A stretch of 39,809 nt of DNA from NCBI GenBank assembly GCA_902786665.1, contig CADADN010000040.1, forward strand, positions 1,178 through 40,986. The letters are read 5' to 3'. Below the pieces are notes generated by a model. That model saw nothing but the letters and a program-made list of their open reading frames with translations. It was not told where the DNA came from and did not search any database. Position numbers and translations under genes: made by a program. Positions 31,248 through 39,809 of this stretch are shown here, one piece after another (the stretch's first letter is position 1; every line of letters starts with the position of its first letter). This stretch comes from an uncultured Prevotellaceae bacterium (GTDB lineage Bacteria; Bacteroidota; Bacteroidia; Bacteroidales; Bacteroidaceae).

Positions 31248-32789
31248 TCAGTTGTCCTCCCAGAAGGGGGTGGTGAAAAGGATGAATACGTTGAAAATCT
31301 CCAAACGTCCCAGGAGCATGAGCACGGTGCATATCCATTTGGTCCAAATAGGTAGGTCGCTCCATGTCATGTCGGGGCCTAATTCGTTGAGGGGTAATCC
31401 CACATTGTTTATACAACTGAGTGAGATGATGACGGAATTGGTGATGTCGATGTCGATGGCCATCATCAGTGCCGTGGTTCCCACGCACATCAGGATGTAG
31501 ATGGCGAAGAAAGCAAGGAGGCTGTTGACCATCTGCGTGGGGATGGCCTTGCCGTTCAACTTCACTGGAAGAACGGCGCGAGGATGCATCATACGCACGA
31601 ATTCGTTGCGTATCACCTTGATGATCATCAGTGCTCGTGAACTCTTGAAACCGCCTGTGGTGGAGCCGGAACAGGCACCGATGAACATCAGGATGGCGAG
31701 GATGATCCACGTGATATGAGGCCATAGGCCTACATGGTCGCAGAAGATGCCGGTTGTTGTCATCATCGACACCACATGGAAAAGGGATTTCCTGATGGCT
31801 GGTTCCAATTGGTAGCCGTTGCTTACCATGAGGATGAGGGTGATTGCTGCACTGCATATGAAGACCACCAAGATGTAGAATCGAGTCTCTTCGTTGCCGA
31901 GGAAGTCGAGCCATTTGTTCTTCTCGCTGCGCTTGAACTCCTTCCAGCTGGACAACTTGCGCTTGGCTATCACCATGAAAAGCATGGAGAAATTGATGCC
32001 GGAGAGAAACTGGAAGACGAGGGCTATGTATTCGATGGAGGCCGAGTGGAAATGGGCGATGCTGTCGTTATGGATGGAAAAGCCTCCCGTGGCGGTCGTG
32101 GTCATGGCGTAGTTGATGGCGCTGAAAGCGTCCATGCCCGCCAAGGCATAGCAGATGCCGCAACCTACGGTGAGGATGATGTAGACCCACCAGATGCGCA
32201 TGGCTGTGGCACTGAGGCGGGGATGCATCTTCGAACGGATGGGACCCGTTGCCTCGGCGGAGAACACTTTCATCGAATTGCCCACCATGGATGGAAGGAT
32301 GGCGATGGTGAAGAACACGATTCCCAAACCGCCTATCCATTGGGATAGGGAACGCCATACCAGCATCGCATTGTGGGTGTCGAGTTGGGCCTCTACATCG
32401 TTGAGCATCGACGCTCCGGTGGTCGTGAAACCCGACATCGTCTCAAAAAAAGCGTCTGTGGTGATGGAGAGGCGGCCTTGAAAGTCCCATAATTCGGCAC
32501 TGCCGAAAAAACCGCCGAAAAGGTAGGGAAGGGAGCCGAACACGCTGAAGGTAATCCACGTGAGGGTGACGATGGTGTAGGCGTCGCGACGGGTCATGAC
32601 GGTGGGCGCGTCTCTTCCCACTCGCACCAAGCTCATACCCGTCCCGGAAGTGATGAGGAAGGAGATGGAGAAAGGCCAAAAGTCGCTGTTGTGATAGCAA
32701 AGGGCCGTGAAGATGCAAAGAAGCATGAACGCTGCCTCCAAAATGAGGAGCGAACCGAGGACCTTGGCTATGAGTTTGTTGTTCAGCAT
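31248..32789 (-). CDS. trkH: TrkH-family K+ uptake channel subunit
   Basis: A 513-residue polytopic inner-membrane protein, the K+-translocating subunit of the Trk system. About ten hydrophobic segments and the four pore-loop repeats with conserved Gly are visible (for example SGFTTTGASML, TTATGGFS, TTTGIF and SCINNVG). The upstream codon at 32792 is GTG; ATG at 32789 shares one base with the trkA stop (TGATG), a classic translational-coupling junction, and is preferred. Its cytoplasmic partner TrkA is encoded directly upstream. Confidence 0.95.
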   Translation of the reverse strand: MLNNKLIAKVLGSLLILEAAFMLLCIFTALCYHNSDFWPFSISFLITSGTGMSLVRVGRDAPTVMTRRDAYTIVTLTWITFSVFGSLPYLFGGFFGSAELWDFQGRLSITTDAFFETMSGFTTTGASMLNDVEAQLDTHNAMLVWRSLSQWIGGLGIVFFTIAILPSMVGNSMKVFSAEATGPIRSKMHPRLSATAMRIWWVYIILTVGCGICYALAGMDAFSAINYAMTTTATGGFSIHNDSIAHFHSASIEYIALVFQFLSGINFSMLFMVIAKRKLSSWKEFKRSEKNKWLDFLGNEETRFYILVVFICSAAITLILMVSNGYQLEPAIRKSLFHVVSMMTTTGIFCDHVGLWPHITWIILAILMFIGACSGSTTGGFKSSRALMIIKVIRNEFVRMMHPRAVLPVKLNGKAIPTQMVNSLLAFFAIYILMCVGTTALMMAIDIDITNSVIISLSCINNVGLPLNELGPDMTWSDLPIWTKWICTVLMLLGRLEIFNVFILFTTPFWEDN

Positions 32790-34135
32790 CACTTTGTAAA
32801 ATACCTTTCCAATTTCTTCAGGTTGAGGTCATAGCAGATGACCACCACTTTGTCGCCAGCATCTATCTGGGTGCCGCCAGAGACAAGGATGCCTTCCTTG
32901 CCACGAACAAGGCCGCCGATGGTGCACCCGCGGGGGAGCCCCAGTTCGTATACCTTCTTTTGGGTCACCTTCGAACCCTCCTGTGCGGTGAACTCTGCCA
33001 CGTCGGCATTCACGGAAGGCAGGAACCCGATGTTCTGGACGTCGGCGGTAAGCATCATCTGGTAGATGTTGCTGGCTGATAGCACCTTCTTGTTGATGAC
33101 GGTGCCGATGTCAAGACTCTCGGCCATGCTCAGGTAATTGGAGTTGTTGATCATCGCGATGGTTTTCCTCACACCTAACTTCTTGGCGGTCAGACAAGAC
33201 AGGATGTTGATCTCGTCATTGCCGGTGAGAGCGACGAAACCTTGGGTGTTCTTGATGTTCTCCTCCTTCAAGAGGTTGATGTCGCGACCGTCACCCTGTA
33301 TCACCATCACCTTGGTGTCGTCAAGGTCCTCGTTGAGCTTCTCACACTGCTTGGGGTCGATCTCGATGATCTTGGTGCTGATGAAGGGGGGCATTTGCTT
33401 CGCTGCACGCGAGGCTGTCTTGCCACCGCCCATGATGATGAGGTTCTTCACGTCGGCGTAGTGCTCCTTGCCCACGATTTTGCGGATGTAGGCGATGTAT
33501 TGGGTGGTGGTCATGAAATAGACGATGTCGAAGAGCCTCAGCTCGTCGTTGCCGCCGGGGATGATGGTTTCGTTGCCTCGCTTGATGGCCACGATGTGGT
33601 AGGGGTCTTGAGGACCGCAGAGCAGGCGCAGGGGTTGGTTGAGGATTTCGCATGTTTCTCTCAACTTGATGCCTAACATCACCAACGACCCTCCATGCAC
33701 ATCCCATCTCTGTCGCACCCAACTGAGTTTGAGGCTTTTCACGATGGTGTCGGCAGCGAGCTTCTCAGGGTGGATGATGTTGTTGATGCCCATATGGCGG
33801 ATGAGGGTTTCATTGTCGGGGTGCACCAACTCATAATTGCTCACCTGGGCGACGGTTTTTTTCGCACCCATCACGTGGGCCATCACGCAGCTGGTGATGT
33901 TGGCGTTCTCATCCGGGGTGACGGCGATGAAGATGTCTGCCAGGTCGGCATCGGCGCTTTGAAGGGTTTTCACTTCCGTGGGAGAGCCGACGAGCGTCAT
34001 CAGGTCGTACTCGCTGCTGATGGCGTCGAGCCTGTCTTCATCTTCATCCATCAGTACGATGTCGTGGTTGCTGCGCGACAGCATGCGGGCGAGGTGGGAG
34101 CCGATGGCGGAGGCTCCGGCGATGATGATTCTCAT
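32789..34135 (-). CDS. trkA: Trk system K+ regulatory subunit
   Basis: A 448-residue cytoplasmic protein that gates TrkH in response to nucleotides. It contains two tandem RCK units: the first begins [19 protein letters not shown] with a GxSxxG dinucleotide loop and the acidic [11 protein letters not shown]; the second starts near residue 230 with [18 protein letters not shown]. Each is followed by an RCK_C lobe, as in full-length TrkA. Its ATG overlaps the dxs stop by four bases (ATGA) and its own TGA overlaps the trkH start, so the three genes are translationally coupled. Confidence 0.95.
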   Translation of the reverse strand: MRIIIAGASAIGSHLARMLSRSNHDIVLMDEDEDRLDAISSEYDLMTLVGSPTEVKTLQSADADLADIFIAVTPDENANITSCVMAHVMGAKKTVAQVSNYELVHPDNETLIRHMGINNIIHPEKLAADTIVKSLKLSWVRQRWDVHGGSLVMLGIKLRETCEILNQPLRLLCGPQDPYHIVAIKRGNETIIPGGNDELRLFDIVYFMTTTQYIAYIRKIVGKEHYADVKNLIIMGGGKTASRAAKQMPPFISTKIIEIDPKQCEKLNEDLDDTKVMVIQGDGRDINLLKEENIKNTQGFVALTGNDEINILSCLTAKKLGVRKTIAMINNSNYLSMAESLDIGTVINKKVLSASNIYQMMLTADVQNIGFLPSVNADVAEFTAQEGSKVTQKKVYELGLPRGCTIGGLVRGKEGILVSGGTQIDAGDKVVVICYDLNLKKLERYFTK

Positions 34136-36027
34136 AGGCTGAGGATGGTTTTCTTGATGGATTCAGCATCGATGCCGACCAAATGCTGTAGTTCGCCTAC
34201 CGTGCCGTGCTCCACGAATTGGTCGGGAAGGCCGAGGCGGCGGAGGGTCGCTTGCTTGCCATGGTCGGAAAGCCATTCCGCCACGGCGCTGCCGAAACCG
34301 CCGGCGATGCAGCCGTCTTCGATGGTGATGATGCGGTCGAAACGGGTGGCTACCTCTTCAAGCAAAGTGCTGTCGAGGGGTTTGGCGAAACGCATGTCGT
34401 AATGTGCTACCGAGAGGGTGGAGCCTTCTTCTTCTAATGACTTGATGGCGCGTGTCACATTGTTGCCGATGGGGCCGAGACTCAGCACCGCCACGTCGGT
34501 GCCCTCACGCAGCCGACGGCCGGTGCCCACGGTGATTTCCTTCATCGGACAGCGCCAGTCGGGGCATACGCCGCGACCACGGGGATAGCGGATGACGAAA
34601 ACACCCTTGCCGGGCAACTGGGCGGTGTACATCAGGTGGCGCAGTTCGCGCTCGTCCATGGGGGAGGCGATGGTGACGCCGGGTATGACGCGCAGGGATG
34701 CGATGTCGAAGGCGCCATGGTGGGTGGGGCCGTCCTCGCCCACCAGGCCGGCGCGGTCGAGGCAGATGACCATGGGGAGGCCCAGGATAGCGGCGTCGTG
34801 GATGATGTTGTCGTAGGCGCGTTGGGCGAAGGCGCTGTAGATGTTGCAGAATGGGGTGAGGCCGTCTTTCGCCATGCCGGCGGAGAAGGTGACGGCGTGG
34901 CCTTCGGCTATGCCCACGTCGAAACAACGGCTGGGCATCTCTTTCATCATGATGTTGAGGGAGCAGCCGGAAGGCATGGCGGGTGTCACACCCACGATGC
35001 GGTCGTTGCTTTTCGCTAGTTCCAAAAGGGTGTGACCGAATATTTCCTGGAACTTGAGGGGCTGCCCTTCGCATTCGCTGACGATACGCTCGCCGGTGTC
35101 CACGTCGAATTTCCCCGGGGCGTGCCAAGTGATGGCGTTTTCCTCGGCAGGCTTGTAACCTTTGCCTTTCACCGTGTGAAGATGGAGCAATTTCGGACCC
35201 TCAAAATCTTTCAACTGACGCAGCACACGGACGATTTCAATCACATCGTGCCCGTCGATAGGGCTGAAATAGCGGATGTTCATACCCTCGAACACATTCT
35301 GCTGATGGCTGATGGCAGATTTTAAGGCGTTGGTGAGACGGATGAGGCCATGCTTGCGTTGGTCGCTGAGCATGCCTTTGCCCCGAAGCCATTTGGCAAT
35401 GCGGTGGCGAACGTTGTTGTAGGTCTCTGTCTTGTTCAAATTCAACAATAACTGCTTCATGCCCCCCACCGAGCGGTCGATGCTCATATTGTTGTCGTTC
35501 AGGATGATGAGAATGTCGTTGGGGGTGGAGGAGACGTTGTTCAAACCCTCGAAGGCTAGACCGCCGCTCATGGCGCCGTCGCCGATGACGGCCACTACCT
35601 TGCGTTTCTTCTTCAATGCCTTGGCTGCTACTGCCATGCCGATGGCTGCAGAGATGGAGTTGGAAGCATGGCCGCAAGTGAATGTGTCGTATTCACTTTC
35701 TGCAGGGGATGGAAAAGGACGCAAGCCATGCAGCTTGCGGTTGGTGTTGAACGTCTTCCTACGCCCCGTGAGGATTTTGTGACCATAGGCTTGGTGCCCC
35801 ACATCCCATACGATGCGATCCTCTGGCGTGTTGTAGACGTAATGCAACGCCACGGTCAACTCCACCACGCCGAGACTGGAAGCCAGGTGGCCGGGATTGA
35901 CGGACAACTCGTGGATGATGTCATCACGAAGCTCTTCGCACAATTGGGGCAACTGCTCAACTTTCAACTTGCGCAGGTCGGAGGGGCTCTCTATCTTGTT
36001 GAGTAACTCGTATGTCAGTTCTTTCAT
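34132..36027 (-). CDS. dxs: 1-deoxy-D-xylulose-5-phosphate synthase
   Basis: A 631-residue thiamine-diphosphate enzyme making DXP from pyruvate and glyceraldehyde-3-phosphate, the first step of the MEP isoprenoid pathway. Visible: [14 protein letters not shown] (about 67-80), the ThDP motif [16 protein letters not shown], and the transketolase-like [18 protein letters not shown] loop in the second half. Length is standard. The open frame extends to 36066, but the ATG at 36027 ([12 protein letters not shown]) matches the family start. It is the first gene of an operon with trkA and trkH, joined by overlapping codons. A -7-like TATCTTTG lies at 36087-36094. Confidence 0.96.
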   Translation of the reverse strand: MKELTYELLNKIESPSDLRKLKVEQLPQLCEELRDDIIHELSVNPGHLASSLGVVELTVALHYVYNTPEDRIVWDVGHQAYGHKILTGRRKTFNTNRKLHGLRPFPSPAESEYDTFTCGHASNSISAAIGMAVAAKALKKKRKVVAVIGDGAMSGGLAFEGLNNVSSTPNDILIILNDNNMSIDRSVGGMKQLLLNLNKTETYNNVRHRIAKWLRGKGMLSDQRKHGLIRLTNALKSAISHQQNVFEGMNIRYFSPIDGHDVIEIVRVLRQLKDFEGPKLLHLHTVKGKGYKPAEENAITWHAPGKFDVDTGERIVSECEGQPLKFQEIFGHTLLELAKSNDRIVGVTPAMPSGCSLNIMMKEMPSRCFDVGIAEGHAVTFSAGMAKDGLTPFCNIYSAFAQRAYDNIIHDAAILGLPMVICLDRAGLVGEDGPTHHGAFDIASLRVIPGVTIASPMDERELRHLMYTAQLPGKGVFVIRYPRGRGVCPDWRCPMKEITVGTGRRLREGTDVAVLSLGPIGNNVTRAIKSLEEEGSTLSVAHYDMRFAKPLDSTLLEEVATRFDRIITIEDGCIAGGFGSAVAEWLSDHGKQATLRRLGLPDQFVEHGTVGELQHLVGIDAESIKKTILSL

Positions 36028-36086
36028 CTTGTCATTACAGTCATGCAGGCGAAAAGTCCAGTGCATGACTTTGTCATTGTGAAATG

Positions 36087-36094
36087 CAAAGATA
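36087..36094 (-). promoter_or_regulatory. -7 element for dxs-trkA-trkH
   Basis: The minus strand reads TATCTTTG, an exact -7 match, 59 bases before the ATG. There is no TTG at the expected -33 position. The 394-base divergent gap up to 36421 also carries the pepC-like promoter and otherwise no gene. Confidence 0.5.
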
Positions 36095-36269
36095 CTATTT
36101 TATTTAATAAGATGATGCATGAGAAGCATAAAAAATGTATTTTTAGACTGATTTCCCAAACAAATCAAATCTTTTTTACATGTTTGGACTTCCTTTTTTT
36201 TGCTTGTTTGGACATGAAATCAAAGATTGGCATAAAAACTGTTGAACAAATTGAAAAACGGCGATTTTT

Positions 36270-36300
36270 TTTGCTGTTCAATGGAAATTTACTACATTTG
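36270..36300 (+). promoter_or_regulatory. Promoter of the C1 peptidase gene
   Basis: TTTG (36270-36273), 19 bp, TACATTTG (36293-36300), a full Bacteroidetes promoter. The expected transcript start near 36307 leaves a leader of about 115 bases containing a small hairpin, CCCGT...ACGGG. Confidence 0.75.
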
Positions 36301-36421
36301 CCGTATGAAAACGCCGGACCCGTAAATTGACGGGATTCGACGAGGAAGAAATTTCGTAACAAGAGCCATAAAGACTTGTCGTAGACATCTTTTTGCTCGT
36401 TTTTGCTACAATTTATCACTT

Positions 36422-37831
36422 ATGAATATGAAAAAAACAATCTTCTTTTTTGTATGTGTTGCCATGGCTACATCTGCCATGGCCCAAAAGTCGGAGGGGG
36501 GTATCTCTGCCGTCATGCTGTCCAAGATAGAGAGCATGCAGACCACCGGCACCACCGACAAGGCGCTCTTCAATGCCATCGCAGCCAACTCCATCGACAA
36601 TCTGGCCAAGAATTTCGCCAACAATGGACCGGAGAACACGTATTTCAGCAATGAGACGACAAACCAGTCCATCCACGACCAGAAAAGCAGTGGACGATGC
36701 TGGATGTTCAGTGGACTGAACGTGCTTAGGGCTAATTTCGCCAAACAGCACAAGGATACGATGACCGTCGAGTTCTCACAGGCTTATCTCTTCTTCTATG
36801 ACCAGTTGGAAAAGGCCAATCTCATGCTGCAAGGAGCCATTGACATGGCTGACAAACCAATGGACGACAAGTTCGTGCGCATGCTTTTCAAAACACCAAT
36901 CAGCGACGGCGGAACTTTCTGCGGAGTGGCCGACTTGGCCGAGAAATACGGGTTGGTGCCCATGAGCGTGCAGCCGGAAACCTATTCTGCCGACAACACC
37001 AGCCGCATGTCGAGACTCATCGATTCCAAGTTGAGGGAGTATGGTCTTGAACTCAGGCAGATGGTCGCCGACAAGAAAAAGGCGAAAGCCATCAAGGACC
37101 GGAAAACGGAAATGCTTGCCACCATTTACCACATGCTCGCCATCTCCCTTGGTGAACCGGTGAAAGAGTTCTCCTATGCCTTCGTCGACAAAAAAGGGAA
37201 AACGGTGACGGAGAAGAAAACCTATACACCGATGCAGTTTTACAGGGAAACGGTAGGAGGGCCTATCAACGGAACCTTCATCATGGCCATGAACGACCCA
37301 AGGCGCGAATACTACAAAACCTATGAGGTGGAATGGGACAGGCATACTTATGATGGCCACAACTGGAAATATGTCAATCTTCCCATGGACGATATCGAGC
37401 AACTGGCCATCGCTTCCATCAAGGACAATACCAAACTCTATTCTTCCTATGACGTGGGCAAGCAGTTTGATAGAAAGAACGGTTTCCTCGATGTCGACGT
37501 CTATGACTATGGGACGCTCTTCGGCACTACTTTCCCCATGGACAAGGCGCAGCGCATCATGACTTTCGACAGTGGCTCCACGCACGCCATGACGCTCACG
37601 GCAGTGGATCTCGATGAGAATGGAAAGGCCGTCAAATGGAAGGTGGAGAACAGTTGGGGCACCTCTTCAGGGAAAGCCGGCTATCTCATCATGACCGACT
37701 CTTGGTTCCGTGAGTATATGTTCCGACTCGTGGTGGACAAGAAATATGTCCCGGAGCGAATCCTGGAGGCCGAAAAGCAAAAGCCCGTCATGGTCATGCC
37801 CGACGACCCCCTCTTCTTGGAAGACGAATAA
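36422..37831 (+). CDS. Secreted C1-family aminopeptidase (bleomycin-hydrolase-like)
   Basis: A 469-residue papain-fold peptidase of the C1B group (bleomycin hydrolase / PepC). The catalytic triad is intact: Cys93 in SSGRCWMFSGLN, His388 in GSTHAMTLT and Asn410 in VENSWGT. The Gln of the oxyanion hole is in HDQKSSGR. Unlike classical cytoplasmic PepC, it has a signal peptide (MKKTIFFFVCVAMATSAMAQ), so it works in the periplasm or outside, as in related Bacteroidetes enzymes. The C-terminus ends DDPLFLEDE, an extended acidic tail rather than the short self-trimming tail of the hexameric enzymes. A strong promoter and a terminator bracket the gene. Confidence 0.92.
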   Translation: MNMKKTIFFFVCVAMATSAMAQKSEGGISAVMLSKIESMQTTGTTDKALFNAIAANSIDNLAKNFANNGPENTYFSNETTNQSIHDQKSSGRCWMFSGLNVLRANFAKQHKDTMTVEFSQAYLFFYDQLEKANLMLQGAIDMADKPMDDKFVRMLFKTPISDGGTFCGVADLAEKYGLVPMSVQPETYSADNTSRMSRLIDSKLREYGLELRQMVADKKKAKAIKDRKTEMLATIYHMLAISLGEPVKEFSYAFVDKKGKTVTEKKTYTPMQFYRETVGGPINGTFIMAMNDPRREYYKTYEVEWDRHTYDGHNWKYVNLPMDDIEQLAIASIKDNTKLYSSYDVGKQFDRKNGFLDVDVYDYGTLFGTTFPMDKAQRIMTFDSGSTHAMTLTAVDLDENGKAVKWKVENSWGTSSGKAGYLIMTDSWFREYMFRLVVDKKYVPERILEAEKQKPVMVMPDDPLFLEDE

Positions 37832-37854
37832 TCCGCCACTTGAGGCTGTAACAG

Positions 37855-37902
37855 CAAAAGTCTCGGCAAATCAGGTATCCTCCTGGCATGCCGAGACTTT
37901 TG
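37855..37902 (+). terminator. Rho-independent terminator, and target of the group II intron
   Basis: A perfect 14-bp stem, CAAAAGTCTCGGCA (37855-37868) with TGCCGAGACTTTTG (37889-37902), is followed by TTTTA. The intron begins at 37908, five bases after the stem. Group IIC introns characteristically insert just downstream of such hairpins. Confidence 0.9.
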
Positions 37903-38300
37903 TTTTAGTACGCTCAGCATGAGTATCAACTAACGGGTGCAAGTCCCGAGCGAGCCCTAATAGCGGGAATCGCACAGCCCAAGGCAAGGGTGTCCATCGC
38001 GCATCTGGCCTGACGGACAGGAACCACATACAAGGCATATGCCCGTGGGTAATGTTGCTAAACAAACAAAAGCCCGATAGCTATTCGGAACGGGTTGTGT
38101 AAATGTGGCAGGTATAAGGTGGAAAGTTGATGCCCTTATCTGAGGAGGTCTCACGGACGTGGCGATTAGTTGCATATACAAAAGCCATGGAGTAAAGCTT
38201 GCCGTGAGAAGTCAGCAGACGTCATAGTAGTGGAGTAATCGGTAACGCTCCACGAAGGACAGAACCTAATAATTAAGCGATAGTAATTGAAAGTTACCTC

Positions 38301-39707
38301 ATGAGAGATAGAATGCAGAAAACATCAGCCTTTGCTAATGACTGCCCCCGAAGAGATAGGACGGAATCCGAATGGTACGGGGGAGTGCAGACTTTCATGT
38401 GGATGACCGAAGACAACATCGTGGAAGTACCATTCGACAAGGAGCATTTGTTGGAATGCATCCTCGCCCCTTCGAACCTCAACCGCGCCTACAAGTCGGT
38501 TGTGAGGAACAAGGGTTGCGGCGGTATCGACAAGATGTCGTGCGAGCAGCTTCTCCCATGGCTCTTGGCCAACAAGGATGCGCTGATACGCTCCTTGCAG
38601 GACGGCACATACCGTCCGAATCCCGTCCGCAGGGTTGAGATACCCAAGGACAACGGCAGGATGCGCCAGCTTGGCATACCGACGGTGGTAGACCGCATGG
38701 TGCAGCAGGCCGTCAACCAAGTACTGACCCCCATCTATGAGCGGCAGTTCTCTCGGTCGAGCTACGGCTTCCGACCTCGGAGGGGCTGTCATGACGCGTT
38801 GAGGGGAGCGCAGAGGATAGTAGGGGAAGGCTACAAGTACGTGGTCGACCTCGACCTGGAGCGCTTTTTCGACACGGTGTGCCACAGCCGTCTCATAGAG
38901 ATACTCGGCCGCACCATCAAGGACGGCAGGGTTGTCAGTCTGATACACAAGTATCTTCGCAGCGGCGTCATCAGCCATGGCTTGTTTGAGGCGAGTGAGG
39001 AGGGCACTCCGCAGGGAGGCCCGCTCAGTCCCCTGCTGAGCAACATCATGCTCAACGAGTTGGACAAGGAGCTCGAACGCCGAGGACACCCCTTCGTCAG
39101 ATACGCCGACGATGCGATGATATTCTGCAAGTCCAAGAGGGCTGCGGAGCGAGTGCGCGAATCGACAACAGATTATATCGAGGGCAAGCTACATCTCAAG
39201 GTGAACAAGGAGAAAACGGTGGTTTCATACATCAAAGGTGTGAAATACCTTGGCTACTCCTTCTATGTACACAAGGGCAGGTGTGAACTCACCGTGCACC
39301 CCAAATCCAAGGTGAAGATGAGGAAGAGGCTGAAAGAGCTGACAAGTCGGAGCAACGGATGGGGTTACGAGTGGAGGAAGCACAAGTTGACGGAGTACAT
39401 ACGTGGATGGATGGGGTATTACCATCTCGCCAATATGAAACGCTTCCTTGAAGAAACTGATGAATGGCTTCGCCGTCGCATCCGCATGTGCATATGGAAA
39501 GCTTGGAAGAAAATCAAGACAAGAGTGACGAACCTCGTCAGGTGCGGAATTGAGAAAATGCAAGCCTACATGTGGGGTAACACCCGCTTGGGCTATTGGC
39601 GCGTCGCAGGTAGTCCAATACTACACTACGCCATCACCAATGCCAACTTGAAGAAGGCAGGATATCCTTGCTTGATGGATTCCTATCTCGAATGGCACCC
39701 AAAATAG
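38301..39707 (+). CDS. ltrA: Group II intron reverse transcriptase/maturase
   Basis: A 468-residue intron-encoded protein that helps splicing and performs target-primed reverse transcription. In order: RT0-like N-terminus; the RT core, with PKDNGRMRQLGIPTVVDRMVQ, SYGFRPRRGCHDAL, VVDLDLERFFDTV, GTPQGGPLSPLLSNI and the catalytic FVRYADDAM (Tyr268-Asp271); then the maturase (X) domain around YIRGWMGYYHLANMK. No C-terminal HNH endonuclease is present, as expected for class C introns, which rely on single-stranded or hairpin targets. The stop codon abuts domain V. The frame is intact, so the intron may be mobile. Confidence 0.95.
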   Translation: MRDRMQKTSAFANDCPRRDRTESEWYGGVQTFMWMTEDNIVEVPFDKEHLLECILAPSNLNRAYKSVVRNKGCGGIDKMSCEQLLPWLLANKDALIRSLQDGTYRPNPVRRVEIPKDNGRMRQLGIPTVVDRMVQQAVNQVLTPIYERQFSRSSYGFRPRRGCHDALRGAQRIVGEGYKYVVDLDLERFFDTVCHSRLIEILGRTIKDGRVVSLIHKYLRSGVISHGLFEASEEGTPQGGPLSPLLSNIMLNELDKELERRGHPFVRYADDAMIFCKSKRAAERVRESTTDYIEGKLHLKVNKEKTVVSYIKGVKYLGYSFYVHKGRCELTVHPKSKVKMRKRLKELTSRSNGWGYEWRKHKLTEYIRGWMGYYHLANMKRFLEETDEWLRRRIRMCIWKAWKKIKTRVTNLVRCGIEKMQAYMWGNTRLGYWRVAGSPILHYAITNANLKKAGYPCLMDSYLEWHPK

Positions 39708-39708
39708 G

Positions 39709-39742
39709 AACCGCCGTATGCCGAACGGCTTGTACGGTGGTG
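39709..39742 (+). ncRNA. Group II intron domain V
   Basis: The catalytic hairpin: ACCGCCGTA (39710-39718) pairs with TACGGTGGT (39733-39741), with an inner CCG-AA-CGG tip. This is the class C domain V pattern. Confidence 0.88.
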
Positions 39743-39752
39743 TGAGAGGTCG

Positions 39753-39796
39753 GTAAACACGAAAGTAGGAGATAAACACCTACGATTAGTGTTTAC
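39753..39796 (+). ncRNA. Group II intron domain VI
   Basis: An outer stem GTAAACAC (39753-39760) with GTGTTTAC (39789-39796) and inner GTAGG (39765-39769) with CCTAC (39779-39783). The unpaired GATTA on the 3' side may carry the branch-point adenosine, though IIC introns often splice by hydrolysis. Confidence 0.7.
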
Positions 39797-39809
39797 CTCC
39801 TACTCGATT

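Larger units (their letters stand above)
37908..39809 (+). mobile_element. Group IIC intron (retroelement), nearly or fully complete
   Basis: The RNA parts match the Oceanobacillus iheyensis-type IIC intron as I know it: a 5' end GTACGCTCAGCATGAGT whose CTC/GAG pair replaces CCC/GGG, then GGGTGCAAGTCCCG, GCAAGGGTGTCC, GAAGTCAGCAGACGTCATAG, and after the reverse transcriptase gene domain V (39710-39741) plus TGTGAGAGGTCGG and a domain VI hairpin. The first bases are GTACG rather than the usual GTGYG. The element is in the same orientation as the terminator it follows. The last bases, CTCCTACTCGATT, are the usual 3' tail of this class, so the intron ends at or within a base or two of the window edge; no 3' exon can be seen. 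Confidence 0.9.

Noticed and set aside
36310-36350. GGGATTCGAC-like stretch recalling tmRNA 5' ends
   Set aside because: No matching 3' acceptor stem, CCA end or tag reading frame follows; the segment is the leader of the C1 peptidase gene.

Overview
The window looks like chromosomal DNA of a Bacteroidales bacterium, most probably Prevotellaceae. Evidence: promoters of the Bacteroidetes type (-33 TTTG, about 19 bp, -7 TAnnTTTG), type-IX-secretion-like C-termini on secreted proteins, a C10 (interpain-like) protease, single-chain pyruvate:ferredoxin oxidoreductase, a K+-dependent membrane pyrophosphatase, and short intergenic repeats between almost all transcription units. No rRNA, tRNA or CRISPR array was seen.

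Layout. 1-4.6 kb is accessory: a membrane-anchored Ser/Thr kinase and an AAA-ATPase-like/PD-(D/E)XK protein lie between two copies of a degenerate intergenic repeat, followed by a small toxin-antitoxin-like pair whose PIN toxin is broken by a one-base deletion in a T run. 4.7-6.3 kb holds a repeat-rich lipoprotein and a metallo-beta-lactamase-fold hydrolase. 6.5-10.1 kb is nifJ. 10.1-16.6 kb holds an AAA ATPase, a secreted C10 protease without a propeptide, an unrecognised ATP-grasp-like protein and a secreted GH43 glycosidase. 16.7-19.7 kb holds a Ser/His-rich small membrane protein and hppA. 20.0-22.4 kb is a sulfur assimilation pair, metY-cysK. 22.5-24.8 kb is a compact three-gene cassette: an ABC/RecF-like ATPase, a DUF4435 (Toprim-like) protein and a 128-residue protein. 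It resembles the ATPase+DUF4435 logic of the PARIS anti-phage system but with a much shorter ATPase. 25.0-29.9 kb is one 1635-residue secreted modular beta-helix protein with internal duplications. 30.2-36.0 kb is manA preceded by the overlapping operon dxs-trkA-trkH. 36.4-37.8 kb is a secreted bleomycin-hydrolase-like C1 peptidase. From 37.9 kb to the end is a group IIC intron inserted directly behind that gene's terminator hairpin; the window stops at about the intron's 3' end.

Functionally, most of the window is housekeeping or gut/oral anaerobe metabolism (pyruvate oxidation, pyrophosphate-driven ion pumping, K+ uptake, isoprenoid and Cys/Met synthesis, xylan and protein degradation). The best candidates for something less described are the ATPase-DUF4435-128 aa cassette, the propeptide-less C10 protease with altered active-site loop, and a dispersed family of 11-bp tandem repeats sharing the core GTCCCTTTAACTCC.
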